Positions 23,601 to 37,274 of a stretch of DNA of 64,000 nucleotides are shown here, piece by piece. The DNA is from Strix aluco (Eukaryota > Chordata > Aves > Strigiformes > Strigidae). The notes beneath the pieces are model-generated. The model had not been told where the DNA came from. It made no database searches and saw only the letters and a list, made by a program, of their open reading frames with translations. Within the stretch, counting starts at the first letter, position 1. Each line of letters begins with the position of its first letter. The stretch covers positions 16,268,825 to 16,332,824 of the forward strand of contig NC_133971.1 in NCBI RefSeq assembly GCF_031877795.1. Reading direction: 5' to 3'. A program made the position numbers and the translations under genes.

Positions 23601-25350
23601 TTCAAGCAGACAGTGCATAGCAAGACAATGTAATATTTTACCATTGCTGTTGATATTCACTCCAAACATGTACAGAGGCTTCAGATTTCAAAATAAGTTG
23701 TGCAGGAGGTACAAGGAGGTGGACACATGCTACTAATGAATGGCACAGAGAAACAGGGCTCAAATATAATTCTCATTGGAGAAAACAGCCTTGAAATAAT
23801 ACTAAAGCTATGACTAGTGGACAAAAGCCACAGATGCAAAACTAAGACCAGCGTTATGTTCTTAACCTGGAACTTGGCAAAAAAAAATTCTTCCTCCTGT
23901 TTTTTTTAACACAGGTTAGAAATTTAAAATAAATGTTTAAATCAGATTTAAATATAAAATATTTCATCTCAAATATCTTGACTGATTACATTGCAAAATA
24001 AACATACTTCTTAAACTTTATTTCTTACTATATCATATTTAAATTATCAACATCAAAAAAATGCCCACTAGTTTTCCACACTCATGCTTTTTTAATTCAG
24101 CTACTTTTCTCATTTGTTAATAGCAGAAAACCACATCTTGGGCTAACATTTTGGTGCTACAATGTGTAGCACAGGCATTTGTTAGTAACTGCAAAATGTT
24201 AACTCTGGAATCAGTAAATTAAACATTGAACTTTAATGTAATGAATGATCAATTATCTTACATGGACTTCTACTGACTCTTTCAATATGACTAAGACCTT
24301 GACTGACACAGAATGCAGTGATAGATATTACTACGCAAAGCTAAGTTCACATGTAGGAGCAAAAGAAAAATTAATGAAAAAAGTCTATTTTACTACACGA
24401 TGACCTTATCTGACAGCCTAATTTCTTTGGCAATGATTCAACCACGTAATAAGTGTTGTCAGATATAATTAAAAAAATACTGATAAATTTTTCCTTATGT
24501 TTTATAGCAGATTTGTTCTTTGAGACTTGAAACTGCAGATAGTCCATCAGCTGATACAAGTTGTCTTAGCTCCACTGAAAGCAATGTCAGTTTCTGTCAT
24601 CAAAGGATCTGCTAATTTTATAAATGTATTTGTATTAAATTTTTAATGCTAACATTTTAAAGAGATTCCATAGCCTTTTCCAGAGCAGCAGGACTGGTGG
24701 GGAATGCTTTACTGTAATCCAGAACAGTCCATAGCATATCACTTAGAAGGAATATATTTACTACCATTTATTCTCCATCATCGCACTTAGTCTAATGAAA
24801 ACATTACAACTCCCTGCAACCTTAGCTTCTTTCTTAATGGCCTTTCAGAGAGATATTGGAAAGTGTTAAATGGTGAGATATCTCTAGAACTATTCAAAGT
24901 CAGCTGAGAAAATGGTTATATAAAGAAGTCTATAAACTGTGAAAATAATGAAGGAACTTTTTATGATTGCTTTTCTTTTTTTATATATTATTTAAAAAAA
25001 ACCCAACTTTTGAGATGTTGTAATTACATAATACTCTGTATTGAATTTATGAGCTGACTATATTTACTAGGTGGCATTCTATGGACACATATTTTTATAA
25101 CCATTCTGTGACAAAGAAAAATGTATTAGAAGTATAAATACTAAACAAACTTCCGAAAGCATCTTACATTTCATACAGTTCACTGTTCTGATTTTTCTGT
25201 TATTCATACTTACAACAACTTAAATATTTGTGTTGATTCACTCCTGATTACGACAAATTAACTTTTTAAAAATGGCAAAAATATTCCAAATGCCACAAGT
25301 GAAAAGAAAACAAAATTTTTCTGGAGAATCAGCACTAAAGAGTGAAAGGG
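14700..25350. other. Intergenic DNA between SV2C and IQGAP2
   Basis: This interval is AT-rich and lies downstream of the SV2C stop codon on the minus strand. Part of it could be a long SV2C 3'UTR if a distal polyadenylation site is used. Two overlapping plus-strand frames of 134 and 118 codons (20134-20538 and 20253-20609) have no recognisable domain. Apart from the exon-like stretches listed separately at 14.6-15.3 kb, nothing could be supported as a gene. Confidence 0.45.
15186..15285 (-). other. Exon-like segment with plausible splice sites
   Basis: The minus strand has a pyrimidine-rich acceptor ending CTCTAG at 15286, then 33 open codons and one base, then the donor GTATGT starting at 15185. 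The conceptual peptide runs KTFGSRESWVGAHNP and on to HFSEEFCK; no family was recognised. The single leftover C pairs with GT at 14694-14693 to give an arginine codon across a 491-base intron. Confidence 0.25.
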
Positions 25351-25356
25351 TTTATT
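25351..25356 (-). terminator. SV2C: Candidate proximal SV2C polyadenylation signal
   Basis: AATAAA on the minus strand, about 660 bases past the SV2C stop. It is followed some 30-50 bases on by a U/GU-rich stretch (TTTTGTTTTCTTTTC), which is the expected downstream element. More distal hexamers also occur, so this may not be the only or main site. Confidence 0.3.
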
Positions 25357-26018
25357 GTGTTATTCTCTTTGCTCCTTACCCATATGGGCTTTTCATTTCC
25401 CTTGCAGTAGCTGTTGCCTTCTCCTTAGCAAATATAAGATGTACTTTAGACTGAATCTGCCTAAAAGGGTTTCCCAAGAAAGAGACATGGCAACAAGTTT
25501 TTACCATCTAAGCACAGCTGCAGAAGGTCAGCTTTCTCCATCCTGATGCAGTCTGCAGTGTTTCCTGATTAATGCTACATGCACTGATACATTAACATTC
25601 TCTGTACCAATACTGCTAAGTAATTGACTAGCCTGTCTGTATTGTTACAAAAGCTCACAATGTCATGGCCAAATTTATCACATATTTTTATACAATATGA
25701 CTGCTTGCATTTTAAATATCTAATTATCAGTATGGTTTTACCTTCCTGGACGTGTCACCGGAAGTGTTTTAAGAGGTAGCTTTGCAGTTTGAAGTTAAGT
25801 GGTTTTTGAATAGCAATGTATGCAAGCAAATAAAAGTGACATTTAAAACTTTCATACAGAGGTTTCTAAATCTCTGCCACTCCAAAGTATCTTTTGAGTT
25901 TGATTTCTGACATCTGAGCACTCTACTAAGAGTTGAGAATCTGAAGCCTTTGCACCATCGATCAGGAGAGTTGACATTTGTACGAAGAAAGAAATAAATA
26001 GTAAATGGCTTTTTCCAG
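25357..26018 (-). other. SV2C: SV2C 3'UTR, proximal part
   Basis: Sequence directly after the SV2C stop codon in the terminal exon. It is AT-rich with no further coding sense. Its length depends on which polyadenylation site is used; the bound given here assumes the hexamer at 25356-25351. Confidence 0.4.
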
Positions 26019-26202
26019 TTACATCAACACCTGGGTTCTTGTATCAGGAAGCCGAAGTCCTACCAGACCTCCACATACTAGAACAGTAGAAGCAAGGAGA
26101 ATAGGGATTGCTTTGGTGATACCAACAAGGGAACCAAATATTAAGTTTCCAAGTACAGCTGCTGCTTTGCATAGTGCATTCAAAAAGCCAAAGCCTGTTG
26201 CC
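26019..26202 (-). CDS. SV2C: SV2C exon 13 (terminal coding exon, TM11-TM12)
   Basis: The acceptor CTTCTAG ends at 26203 and the TAA stop is at 26021-26019. The exon starts with the last base of an arginine codon. It encodes ATGFGFLNALCKAAAVLGNL (TM11), then GSLVGITKAIPILLASTVLV (loop and TM12), ending LRLPDTRTQVLM. The last six residues mark SV2C rather than SV2A. The C-terminus is cytosolic. It is separated from exon 12 by the longest complete intron here, 9.8 kb. Confidence 0.95.
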
Positions 26203-29200
26203 CTAGAAGAGAAAACAGAGAAAGTTAAAAAATGAGTGGAATAGTAACATCTTTGAGACAAGTCCTCAGTGGGAATAAATCAGTATAGCCCCAATATCTT
26301 AAACAGAATTTATGCCAACAAGGATTCTGTGCTCGTTTTTACAATGCGAAATCAAAGCTCAGCTACTTCTGCTGCCTCAGGGACCAAAATACGAAATGAA
26401 TGACTGAATAGGTAGGTTTGCACCTCTACAGTAGATCAAAGGACTTGCAAATGAAAATTCAGTAACACTTAAAATGCTGGATTGGGAGACAGGAGGTGTC
26501 AAGTAGCTCTCTTTTGAGAGCTACTTGGTGATTTGGGAAAGAAGTCATTAAAATAAAAATTTATCATCTTGGGGCACTGAATGGAAATTGATTTTTTACA
26601 GCAGGCATACAGGTTCAACCAGTGCTTTTTCAAAAGGCTAATGAGACCTCCAGTAATAATGAATGTTTGTTGCTTAGAGGTAAAGAGAATAGGGCATAAA
26701 TAAACCTGCTTGGTGCAGAAGAGGTATCTGAGAAACTTTAGAGAAAATGGAAAGCAAATAGATTGCTAACAGAAAGTATGACACAGGCAATTCAGAGGGG
26801 CTCCTGCACTGCAGTGGTGTGATTTTGGTAGTCTGGATTAAGTATTTTAGATGTTTGGTAGCCTGTGCATAGATGTATTATCCAAACTGCCACCATTTTA
26901 GTAAATTGTGTTTTGACATGACATTATGATGCATAGTTGCAAGAATAACCTTGTCTTATGAAAAGTGTCCTAACAAAAAAATCTGTATGATAGTAGAATC
27001 TCTAACATTTCTCAAATCATTCAGAAATGAAAGAGAGAAGGACTGTGTAGAGCTTACACTGCTCACTGGGATAAAATAAGAAGAATCAGGAGTATAGATG
27101 TTCTTCTTTTTGGACCAGAATGTTTCCTTCTTGTTAATAAGTACTGCCATTAGAAGGAAAAAGCCCCCAGTCTGAACAGCAGACCATGCTGATGGTCCCA
27201 GTGACTAAAAAGAGCCCTAGCTGTTGTACATGTGAGGGAAAGGAAGAAGTCCTGTTTTCATATGTAACCTGAATTCCTAGGAAGTAAGTTGAAGAAACTT
27301 CTTCTGGAGCTCTTAAAGAGCAGCCCAGACAATAAACTTGAAGTAAGTAGACTTGATCCCAGCTGAGAGCAAGGATATGATTTCTGAATGTTCTTCACGG
27401 AACTATTTTTTGATTTTGAAAACAGCAAACCTTGGTATCAAGGGGGAAGAGATCCTCTGCCTCAAGCAACTGATGGACATGGCCACAGTCCAGAGTGTCA
27501 CTCGCTCATCTTCTCTGCTCTTCTGCAAATCTGAATCTCAATAGTGTGGATCAGTCAGGTCCTTTGGAGTCATACATCCAAGTCTTATACTGGGGCAGAG
27601 GTAGAATCTTCTGTCTAGCATAGTTGACCAGGATATAGGGTTTTCAGCACTGTCCATTCCTGGACTGTATTTGACATGCTGTGCTTCAGAATTACCCAGT
27701 CCTAGCATATTCGGGGACCCCGCACCAAAAGAATGATGAAGGTAGGTCTAGATCCTTCTGGTATAGTTCTAAATTGCTCTAGTTTGGTCTAAGAATTAGA
27801 ACTCTAGTTAACCCACAGAATCAATTCCAGAATCTGAACAAGATTCAGAAATGTGTTAATTTGAAGTAATGGTACTTTTGCTGTCAAATTCTTAAATCAG
27901 CTAAAAGGATGTTTGCAGAACAGAAATAAGACATGGAACAGACTAATCAATATACCTTTGAAAAGGTTTTTTTCCATTAATGTTAAATACTCATTTGTCC
28001 ATGGTTGCAGACCGAAGTCAACCCTCTTGCCTAAAACATTACGGAAGTAAAATCAGAAGAGTTGATACTTACTGTTCCAGTGCCAGTTCTGTGTATTATA
28101 TGCCTTTCCTGACCCCGGGACAAGACACAAGTTAGTCTTTTTTGCTGGGTAATAATAATAATAATAATAATAATAGTTTGGTGATATATGTTTTGCAATC
28201 AGCAGTGTTTTGGTATCTTTAAAATACCTGAGATTTAGCAAAGTAATTATTATTTTGTCTGAAGTAATCATAAATCCTCTTTGTGTAAAACATGGCACCC
28301 ATCCAGATATTGCATGACAATAAATATCAGTGATATCTAAGGAAGGAGAGACAGGTCATTCTGATAGGAGAGCAGAAACTACCCAGAAAAACTGAAAAAA
28401 ACAAGCAAAAGAGACTCAGATATGCGTCCTGAATGTTCAAAGCCTTTACTTGCTTGTTTTTAATAAATGTGATTAAATCTGCAGTACTTTTACATAATAC
28501 TTAGTGCCAAGAAAAGATAAACATGTACATCCTGGAGATAACCATCTTGAAAGAGACATGCTCTGCTGTCTGACAGTGCAGACCAGTGAGGGCTGCCAGA
28601 GAGCACACCGCTGACAGCAGCAGATGAGGAAACTTTGGAAGTGTTGCTTGTGAAGTTTTCTGACAGAGAAACATTTGCAGCAGCTCCTTGCAAATACATT
28701 CCTCAGAGGAGGAATTAGCAAGCTAAACCTTGCCCATTTTAAGGACAACTTCTGGAGAAATTGGTCCAAAGGAGGAGTGGGAGATGCACTGAAGGAAGCA
28801 GCAAAGAATCACCCTACTGGAGTAATATTTCAAAGCCTATGGAAAGAAGATCAAATCTCTACCACAGAAACATCTGTACTACATGGGCAGATAAAGCCCA
28901 GAATATCTGGAGGAAGCTGACCCAGAATAGGGAGAGGCTCCTGAGAGGGAAGGAGCTCCAGACTGACACATCTTCCAGGGTCAATGAAAGTGCGGGTAGG
29001 AAGAAGGAGCATGAAGAGGAAAGACTGTGGTAAAATAGATTTTATCACAAACAGGTAGGAAGAGGTTAAAGACAATACAGCCAGCCTGGAAAACAGAGTT
29101 TATGTGATAGGATAATAACAGGTTGCAGCTATTCTGAACAAGTCAGGGGAAGAAGGAGAGGAAAAGAATCAGAACTGTTCTAATTTCAACCTCATTTACG

Positions 29201-32200
29201 CACAAAGAAGTATTTCTAATGTTATGGTGATGACTGGCTGTGATCAGTGTCTGAACATGTAAATATGATTTCTTCAACTGCCAGTGCTGATGTAAAACCA
29301 AACTTGCCCCCAAATAACAGTAACAGGGAAAAAACAGTGTTCACGTAAAGAATATAGACACCTAGTCGTCAACTGCCTCCATATATTGAGAGAGATATCA
29401 GAACTCCCCAAACAATACACAGATCTAGCTAAAGCAAATTTGTATAGATAGAGGCAGGAAAACTTTGGAAAGGCAATAGCACAAAACATATGGGGATGTT
29501 TTATAATGTGTTGTTTTATACTGCCTTATAAAGGTAAGCTGTTTCACAGATGCTATTTGCTTATATCAGCTAGTTATAACAGGAGTCTGAATATAATTTT
29601 CTGAGCAATTTGGGCCATTTCTTTTCACGTGCTGGTCTCTACAGATAGCACATTCAGGGCTGCCATTGTGCTTTAGATCTATTATAGTTTATATACCCAA
29701 GATTACCTTAATTAAGGTTTAAAGTAATTTTGTAATACAATATCTCTTATATCTGAGCAAAATGAAGGTAATTTGTTGACACTGAAAAACCAGTTCTGCT
29801 TTGTAAAATGGACTTATTCAATTTTTTCAATTGTAAGGGGTCATTATTAGTCTAATCCTAATAATGTTATCAAATTATGAACAAAGAGAATAAGACAAAG
29901 TAAGCCCATTTTTATTGCCCTTGGCTGTCCTGATGATACAAAATGAAAAACCTAGCAGTTCAGCCTTTTAATCTTTCAGCAGTTTTCAGATGTGTCCTCT
30001 CACCAAAAATGTGCACATTATTGGCAGGAACAGTAAGAATTTTACAGGCTTAAGTAAAATGTTGTTGTGAACTGTATCTGAAAAGCATTGTCACTGTTCA
30101 ACCTTCTGCCTTCATATCCTTCAGTTTTAATACTGTATTTGAATGTAAATTTGTTGTGTACTGATAGTCAGAATGAAGTCATTAAGCAAACTGTTGAGCT
30201 CTAGGAATAGCAAATTCAGACTTGTTGGTTTTTAAACATCTTTCATAGAACAGTGTTTATAATTCATATCAGCTAGAATCTGTATTAATTCATGCCTTAA
30301 TAATTAATTCTACTGAATCCAGGGGAGTAAAAATAGCCAGGCAATAAATATGCTGCAATTCACATACATAGATGAGCAGTCTTCTCTTGAAGCCCTCAGA
30401 CAGTCTCTGCTACAGTGTTTCAGGAAAGTGCTAGAGTGTACAGAAAGTCTGCAAATGATCAAAGATACATGGTGTGTCATCTCAATGCCATGAATGAATG
30501 AAATGAAAAAATCCAAAGGCATAAGGCCTATATACACCAATTTCTGTTATGTTGATCAGTTCTGGGTGAACCATTGGCACAAAAATATCTTTTTGATTTG
30601 ATGATCAATCCTTATTACTAGTCAAGAGAGTTTGGTTGCAAGAATCCCTTGTCCAGCTAGAGAATGTCATTAAATCCTTCAGGCACATCAGTAAAATAAT
30701 GCTGGTGAATCAATTTGGGATTGCTTTTTAAAAAAAAAAAAGTTACAGATTTTAGTATTGAAAGGAGAAAAATGCAGAAGTCTTATAGAACTCTCAGGTA
30801 TGAGAGAAAGCTGGATGTTAGGTGAAAGGAATTTTCCCCAGTGTATTTTACTTCAATTGCTGAGAAAGCTGTGAAAAGAAAAATGCTTAGCTTCCTTTCA
30901 CTGAAGCCCCACTAAAAAATGGCAAGAGTCCAAACAGTTAAAAATAGAGGGATTATCCAAGCCTTTAGATTAAAAGAGCTTGTTTCCTTTTTGCCACATA
31001 TGCTCCTTCTTAGACCAGGTGCTTATATTCCTACATAAAATACTTCAGGTCCACTTTTCCATTGCTGATAGCCAGAGTACCTGAAAACTTAATTGTCCTG
31101 CAGTGGAATGCTACTGAATGTGTAGCACAGATATTTGATAACTTTCATGCCAGAGCTAGTGCTGACTCTATCCATAAAGTTACAAAAAACTCTCAATATC
31201 ACTTTTGTGGGTGTCGATGATATGCAAAGTCTATTAAAACTGAGTTTTTGAATGTGCTACGGACAATTTTCTAATGTCCAGACATTTTAAGACATTTTAA
31301 AAAATGAGTACGAAGATCCATATCATAGCCTGACCAATTACAGCCCTCAGTGTGCAAGTAAAACTGTGAAATTTGCATTCCTGCCTTGGACTACTGCCCA
31401 AGGCATTGCATAGGTTCAGCATGTCATGTCTCAAAAACATTAACATGAAGTTTCAGCAAAATGCAGTTGAACCACATCCACAGGATGGCAGTAGAAAATA
31501 GCTGTCAGGAGCTCTGCTGTAAGTCGATGACTGCTGTTATGACTCAAAAGAAGATAAAACTTATTTTTTGACAGCCACAACAATACAAATTTGGACTTAA
31601 GATACCCTGTGAATAATGTTTATTACTCTGGGGATAGATTCTCAGGGCTCAGGAAAAGAGAAAAAGATAAATATAATGAACTGAAGATAGGCAACTTGTT
31701 CATTATGATCACACCCTTATGCACTTACTTCAGAGGTATTAAAAAAAGGCAAAACAGGATGACTTCATTTCATAGCACACCTTGAATTCTAAATATTCCT
31801 GGCCAAGATTCAAACCCAGATGTCTGGCAGCTGTAGTAAAACTGATGAACTGTTCGTTATCTGATGCAATCTAACCTTGATTTACTCTGTGGGAGATGAC
31901 CTATTTTTATTCCACTTTTTGTTTAGGTTTGGGTAATTTGTTGTATCCACTCCTTGACAAGAGTCTTGGCTCATAAAGTTGATGCTTTCCAAGTTAATTC
32001 ACAAGAAGATATTTCTCATTTATGAGAACAATTCCATTTTAAAGTCATAAAAATCTCCAAAATGTTACTACTTCATAGAATTTTAACTCTCTTCAATTCA
32101 TATATATATTAGAGGCAGAACTAGGAAACTGCAATGTTATTGCAAGCCCCTTGGGCACACACATTACAACACAAGCCATAATTACCTCATCACACAATAT

Positions 32201-35200
32201 TTTTCTTCCACATCACTCTGCCAGTGCATAGAACAAAGAGAGCTTGAGGGTAAAACATAAATGTGGTGAAGAAAACTTGGTTTCCCTCATCTGCTGCAGA
32301 AGTAAGGTGCACTGTGAGTAAGGCTGGGGACTGCAAGATGAGAAAGCAGTCTCATGGTTAAAGTAGTTGAGTGCTGTCAGGAGAAAAGATACAATCCCTA
32401 TCCCTGCCACAGAATTCATATATGATGTGAACGAGTTGCTTAAAGCTAACTAAGCAGTCAGTAAGTATGCATTTCACATTTTCTGGGTTGTCAGTTTAGC
32501 ACCTTCAGGTTTGTGTTGCTGAAGTGCTGAGCACTTACAGCTGCAGTGGAAGTTATGCTTTCAGCCCATTCCCTCTTCTCAGAATGCTCAGTGATTGGGA
32601 TTGTTGATACCACACATGCCAGACTATAGTTTTCCTTTTCTGATGGACAATATTGAAGTTGTTCTTAACAATATCTTTTTCCTCTGTGCCTCAATTTCTA
32701 CATCACCTCCTTTCAAAGCAGTATATGGAAAAGCACTCTAGGAGCACTGAAAAATGTTGGCAAGACATTTAATAACTCTCCTTTAGAGAAGAGTTTCCAA
32801 GGCTATAGAAGAGTTTGGTTTGGCCTTCAAGAGGGTCATGACCAACCAAAGACTTTTCAGAACCCGTTGACTAGTCCAGAATAGCACAGGCCATTAAGAA
32901 GATAAGGCAAAAGACAAGAGAAAAGATGAGACAAAAGATAAGTTAATACAAGTTCTCTACATTGTGGAGCTGGGTTAATTTACTTGCTTATTGGAAATCA
33001 GCTAGGTTATAGCTAGTCATGATGAGTATCCTTTAAAATCTGTGTATTGAAAAGTAAAAAAAAAAATAATTAACGTTATCAAATGATTCTTACCACCATG
33101 TGTTGTCTGGAAGACAGAAACCTGCCTATGACTAGCATTAGTAACATATCCTCACCTTTTAACACAACTTCATCTACCTGAGAAGCGTTTGAAATCTATA
33201 CAGCCTCTAACATCTCTTATTTTAGCAGTTGTGCAAATCAGCTGAGATTTTATAAAGAACATACAGGCAAAAGCTATGCTAAAATGGCATAAAATCTGAA
33301 AGTACTCACCAAGAATATAGGACAAACTACTTAATTACCAGAAATCCAGGCATTAGTAAATGAAAACATAAATATGTAGATGAGTGTAAATGCATACAGA
33401 ATCCAAATCTCTTAAGATTTTGAAGCAACCTTAACTCTGCCCTGTGGGCAGCTGATGAACAGGAAACTGAAATGTGTGCTGTGTATCATATATGCTGCAT
33501 ATTTCCAAATTGTTTGCCACACCCCTACCTGGCAAAAAGCCAATATGATCCCCAAATAACCTCGAGTACAATTTATGAAACACCTTTTGTATTATGCTGC
33601 ACAACACTGGAAAAGCCCCAGTGGTTTGGCAACTGGCTGGTCTCCAAGACGAGTTGTGCAGGAGGAAAAGGAGAGGCTACCCAGCCTAGTCTCTTGTGTA
33701 TGGTAGTGTGAACTGGCCTCCTTCCACACACTTTCAGTCCAACCTACAGCTGCACTTTGCTGCTGGTTTGTGGTCATTTCACTGAGTATATATTTGAATA
33801 CTAAAATACTGACAGAATGAGCAAAGTTGCTGTGCCTAGATTGCCTTTTGAGGGGAAACTGGAAGCCAGCTTCAGGACCAGATTCACTCTGGATGCAGCT
33901 TAGTAGTGAAAGAGGGCATCATCTTAAGTATGAAGGACTTCTTATCCAAAACCAGATCAGGCAGCTTCATGTACCATATATGCCTGGAAAGACTGTTCAG
34001 CCCTACAGCTACTGGCAGAAGCTGGAAATTCCCAGCAAACTCTGGCAAGTTGTGGAGATCAAAGAAGTCTTACAAGGAAAGACAGGACCATCAGAGGTGG
34101 GCAATGGTGGCTGTAAACTGTAGCTGGTCTGGATAAAAAAATAGCAGAGAAAAATTTCTGGGAAGCAAGTTATTTGAGTCACTGCAGTTATTAATTTTCA
34201 AATAGTTCTATGAAACATGAAGCTTTGCCCCAGTCTAAAAAAAACCATGTCTTGCAAGTGACTTCTAGAATTGGTCATGTCCTTATAACCCTGCTGGCAA
34301 AAACTGGCAGTGATGATTCCAACACTTTCGGAAATTTTTGGAAAAAATCTCATCTACAATGTATATCAACATCTTTCCTGGTACAGGTAGATTTGGCCTA
34401 TGAGCCTTTTTATACGAATAATACAAAGTGACAAGTTTTCTATCTGAGCAGATAGAAACCCCAACAACTCAGCTGCAAGTACATTTCTGAAGTGAAATAC
34501 CAGATAGCTATTACTGCACACATAAGCTTTTTAAAAAATAAAAATAGGGAAGAATTTGCTATAATCTCAAAGCTAGCAGAAACTATGAAAAACAACTATT
34601 AGCTACAAATATAGAAGCCTTAGAATAGATATCAGTTACATTATTTTTATCATTCCTAGTGATGATGACTAACTTTGTTTTCATTAACATTATCAATGGA
34701 TTTTCTAATTATTTTTCTTTACTTCTTAAGAAAATATTTGTGGCTGCTACATTTAGGAATACAAAAAAGATAGATATTTCTAAAGGAGATTTATTAGAAT
34801 TATATCATAGAGTTTGGTTAATGGAATAATTCTTGCCAGAAGAGCAATTTCCTGAGGTGTAATAAATACACTAGCACTTAGTATTAGAGCTTAGTGCTTT
34901 GGATTCCAAAGTAGCCTAGTATGATTATTTGATACAACCACAACAGTGGACATCAATTTCTTGTGTGAAGAAGCATATATTTTTAAAATGGCAATGAAAA
35001 GAAAACAGAGAAGTCAGTCTACAGCTTTTCTCTCATGATGGACAATACTAAAGCCAGTTGCCCCTCTGTCCAAAAACTTAGATTTGTCAGCAAGGCATCA
35101 TGCATTTATAAACTGGAAATATCTTTCACCATCTTTGAAACTTCTAGTCAGGACATAATGATATTATTGTGACAGAGAAAGGACACACTGTCCCTGGGGA

Positions 35201-35994
35201 GAAACATCCCAGTCTATTCAAGAAAATGCAGCTTCTACATTTTTACACTTGACATAGAACACTTTATGACTCAACTGTTCTTCCTTCAGTTCACTAACTG
35301 ACATAAGATCGGCATTAAAATGTACCCGTATCTGAAAAAAAATCCAAACCCATGTCATCTAGCATCAATACTTGCAGGACATGAAAATTGTCCTGAGCTT
35401 TTTTGCAGGAGCCCTGAAGAGTCAGGAGCATTGCCCAAGACATTTTTGTATCCACTCAAGGCTGAGTATATATACTTCTAGTGACCCTGCATACAAATTT
35501 GTAGCAAAGTAATTAACAGCTCAGCATGGTTCAAGCCACAATTTCTTTCAGAAGATGCTGTTCAGGTCCAGATAGTGATTTTTATTATCATCCCCACCAT
35601 TTCACAGCCAACTGACAAATGCAGCTATATTGCTGTTTTGGACCACCTACTGCCTTCATAGATAGTTGCACTAGGGGAAACCCAGAAATATTCCATTACT
35701 GTTTTCAGAAATACTGCTCATTAGCTGTGCTTTACATGACAGTAACAGTTAGACCTTCTTTCATATGAAACTACATTTGTGGTATTTTCATGATTAGGTG
35801 CTATTTGATGCAAAATACATACCAAACAACTCAAAAAATCTCTTTTTTCCCCTTGCTGTCGTAAGACAAACTGTTTGTTTGGCCCACTCAGAACATCACT
35901 ACCTCTGTAAAGCTCATACATAACCATTTCTATTTCCCATTTCTGCTCGTACAAATAGTGTCAGTGAGGTTAGGGGAGCTGTATCTGCACATAC
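26203..35994 (-). other. SV2C: SV2C intron 12
   Basis: A 9.8-kb intron bounded by GTATGT (35994) and CTTCTAG (26203). It contains an (AAT)8 microsatellite and scattered chance frames, the longest around 28675-29033 and 33827-34136 on the plus strand, which match nothing I recognise. No further exon was seen. Confidence 0.85.
28151..28174. repeat. (AAT)8 microsatellite
   Basis: Eight uninterrupted AAT units on the plus strand inside SV2C intron 12; likely length-polymorphic. Confidence 0.95.
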
Positions 35995-36154
35995 CTTCTG
36001 TCTGTAGGATACAGCTCCACAGTAATGACATCTAGAGAGTTCCATGCTGAGATGGTGAGGCCGTTGTAGAGGCACAGCATACCTATCATCATGGATTCAC
36101 TGGTCCCAAACCACAGGAAAAAACAGCTGATGCCAGAGAGAACCATGGAACCAC
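35995..36154 (-). CDS. SV2C: SV2C exon 12 (TM9-TM10)
   Basis: 160 bases between acceptor ACCTAG (ending 36155) and donor GTATGT (from 35994). It begins by completing a glycine codon and encodes GSMVLSGISCFFLWFG (TM9), SESMMIGMLCLYNGLTISAW (loop and TM10), then NSLDVITVELYPTDR with a split arginine codon. The tail after TM10 with E-L-Y-P-T is typical of the transporter family. Its phase joins exon 13 exactly. Confidence 0.95.
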
Positions 36155-37070
36155 CTAGGTATGTGACAGGTGAAACAAACATGAAGTGGAGCTGTATTTA
36201 AAGAATGATTTTTATTTATTTTGTGTAATGTTTCTATACACACAGTGCAGTTAAATAACTGACCCATATATTTGAGTTAAAAACTAAAGAGATGTCCTCT
36301 GCTGGTAAGATCAGTCAAGCAGACAAACACTGTAAGGGGGTCATAGGAAAAAAAAAATATAACTCCTCAAATATTAGTATATATCATAAAATATTAAGCT
36401 GGAACCCTCTCTGAACTCCCAAAGCAAGCTGTCTGGGAAAAACTATCCCCCATTCTTCCTTGTTCATCATCTTCTGCAAATACATGAAACTCATTCATAT
36501 ATTGTAGCAACAAAAACACTAAGTGGGAATTGCATTTATATAGAGATATTCTCCTAGAAAATGAACACAATGAACTATCATATTCGTTAAATAAATTGAA
36601 AATAGATTTGTCATTGCAGATAATCCACAGGAGATATCTTTCCACCGTGTTACTTTGCAAAACAGGTAACAGGCAAAGGACAGCAGCTGACCCTTCCAAG
36701 GAGTTGCTCCACTAGCTGAGGGTCACCTGTGCACATCTTGCTTTCCTTTCAGTTGAAACAAAGCAAGTCAATGGTCAGCACTCTCCAAAATCTCATCCCA
36801 AATGACTAAATAACGGTCTTGTAATATCAGCATGGAAGAGCAATGACTGATAATGTGGCATAGCAGAACTAGTTACAGAACACTTTGTTCCTAGAGTTTC
36901 TAAACTGGTGGCTTTTTAAAATGGCACTTACAATGCGGCATAAATGAAGTATCTGCAGAAGAAATGTTTTACATCTCTCTGAACCAAATTCTTTAAAAAG
37001 AGAGCATGTTATTTTATCAGGAGAGCTTTAGGTTTTGATGGTGTTCCCTGTTTCAAAATGAAGCCCCTAC
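36155..37070 (-). other. SV2C: SV2C intron 11
   Basis: A 916-base intron with donor GTAGGG and acceptor ACCTAG. AT-rich; no other feature seen. Confidence 0.9.
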
Positions 37071-37274
37071 CTAGCATCGTTAACCGTCCAATTCTATCCA
37101 TCAGGAGAGCGGACACAATATTCCCTGGTAACACTGCCAAAGTTCCCAGGAAATTAACAAAGTAAATCCAGTAGGCACTGTAGTCATCATCAAAAGAAAT
37201 CTGGCATCCTGTCCTGATGTGGAAAAATGTGCAATTTATCAATTCGCTGTCAACAAATTTATATTGCTCAAGAT
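37071..37274 (-). CDS. SV2C: SV2C exon 11 (end of luminal loop, TM8)
   Basis: 204 bases between acceptor TTTCCACAG (ending 37275) and donor GTAGGG (from 37070). It encodes the end of the luminal pentapeptide-type repeat (DLEQYKFVDSELINCTFF), then HIRTGCQISFDDDYSAYW, TM8 (IYFVNFLGTLAVLPGNIVSA) and LLMDRIGRLTML. D-R-I-G-R is the second copy of the facilitator superfamily loop motif. One sequon is present (N-C-T). The second sequon that I remember in mammals just downstream, H-N-K-T, reads H-I-R-T here. This part of the luminal domain forms the known botulinum neurotoxin A contact surface in mammals. Confidence 0.95.

Noticed and set aside
28675..29033. Overlapping plus-strand frames of 81 and 90 codons in SV2C intron 12
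   Set aside because: Different registers overlap, no domain is recognised, and they run antisense within an intron. I could not connect them to any transposon protein.
33827..34136. 98- and 76-codon plus-strand frames in SV2C intron 12
   Set aside because: The peptides resemble no family I know, and the frames overlap out of register.
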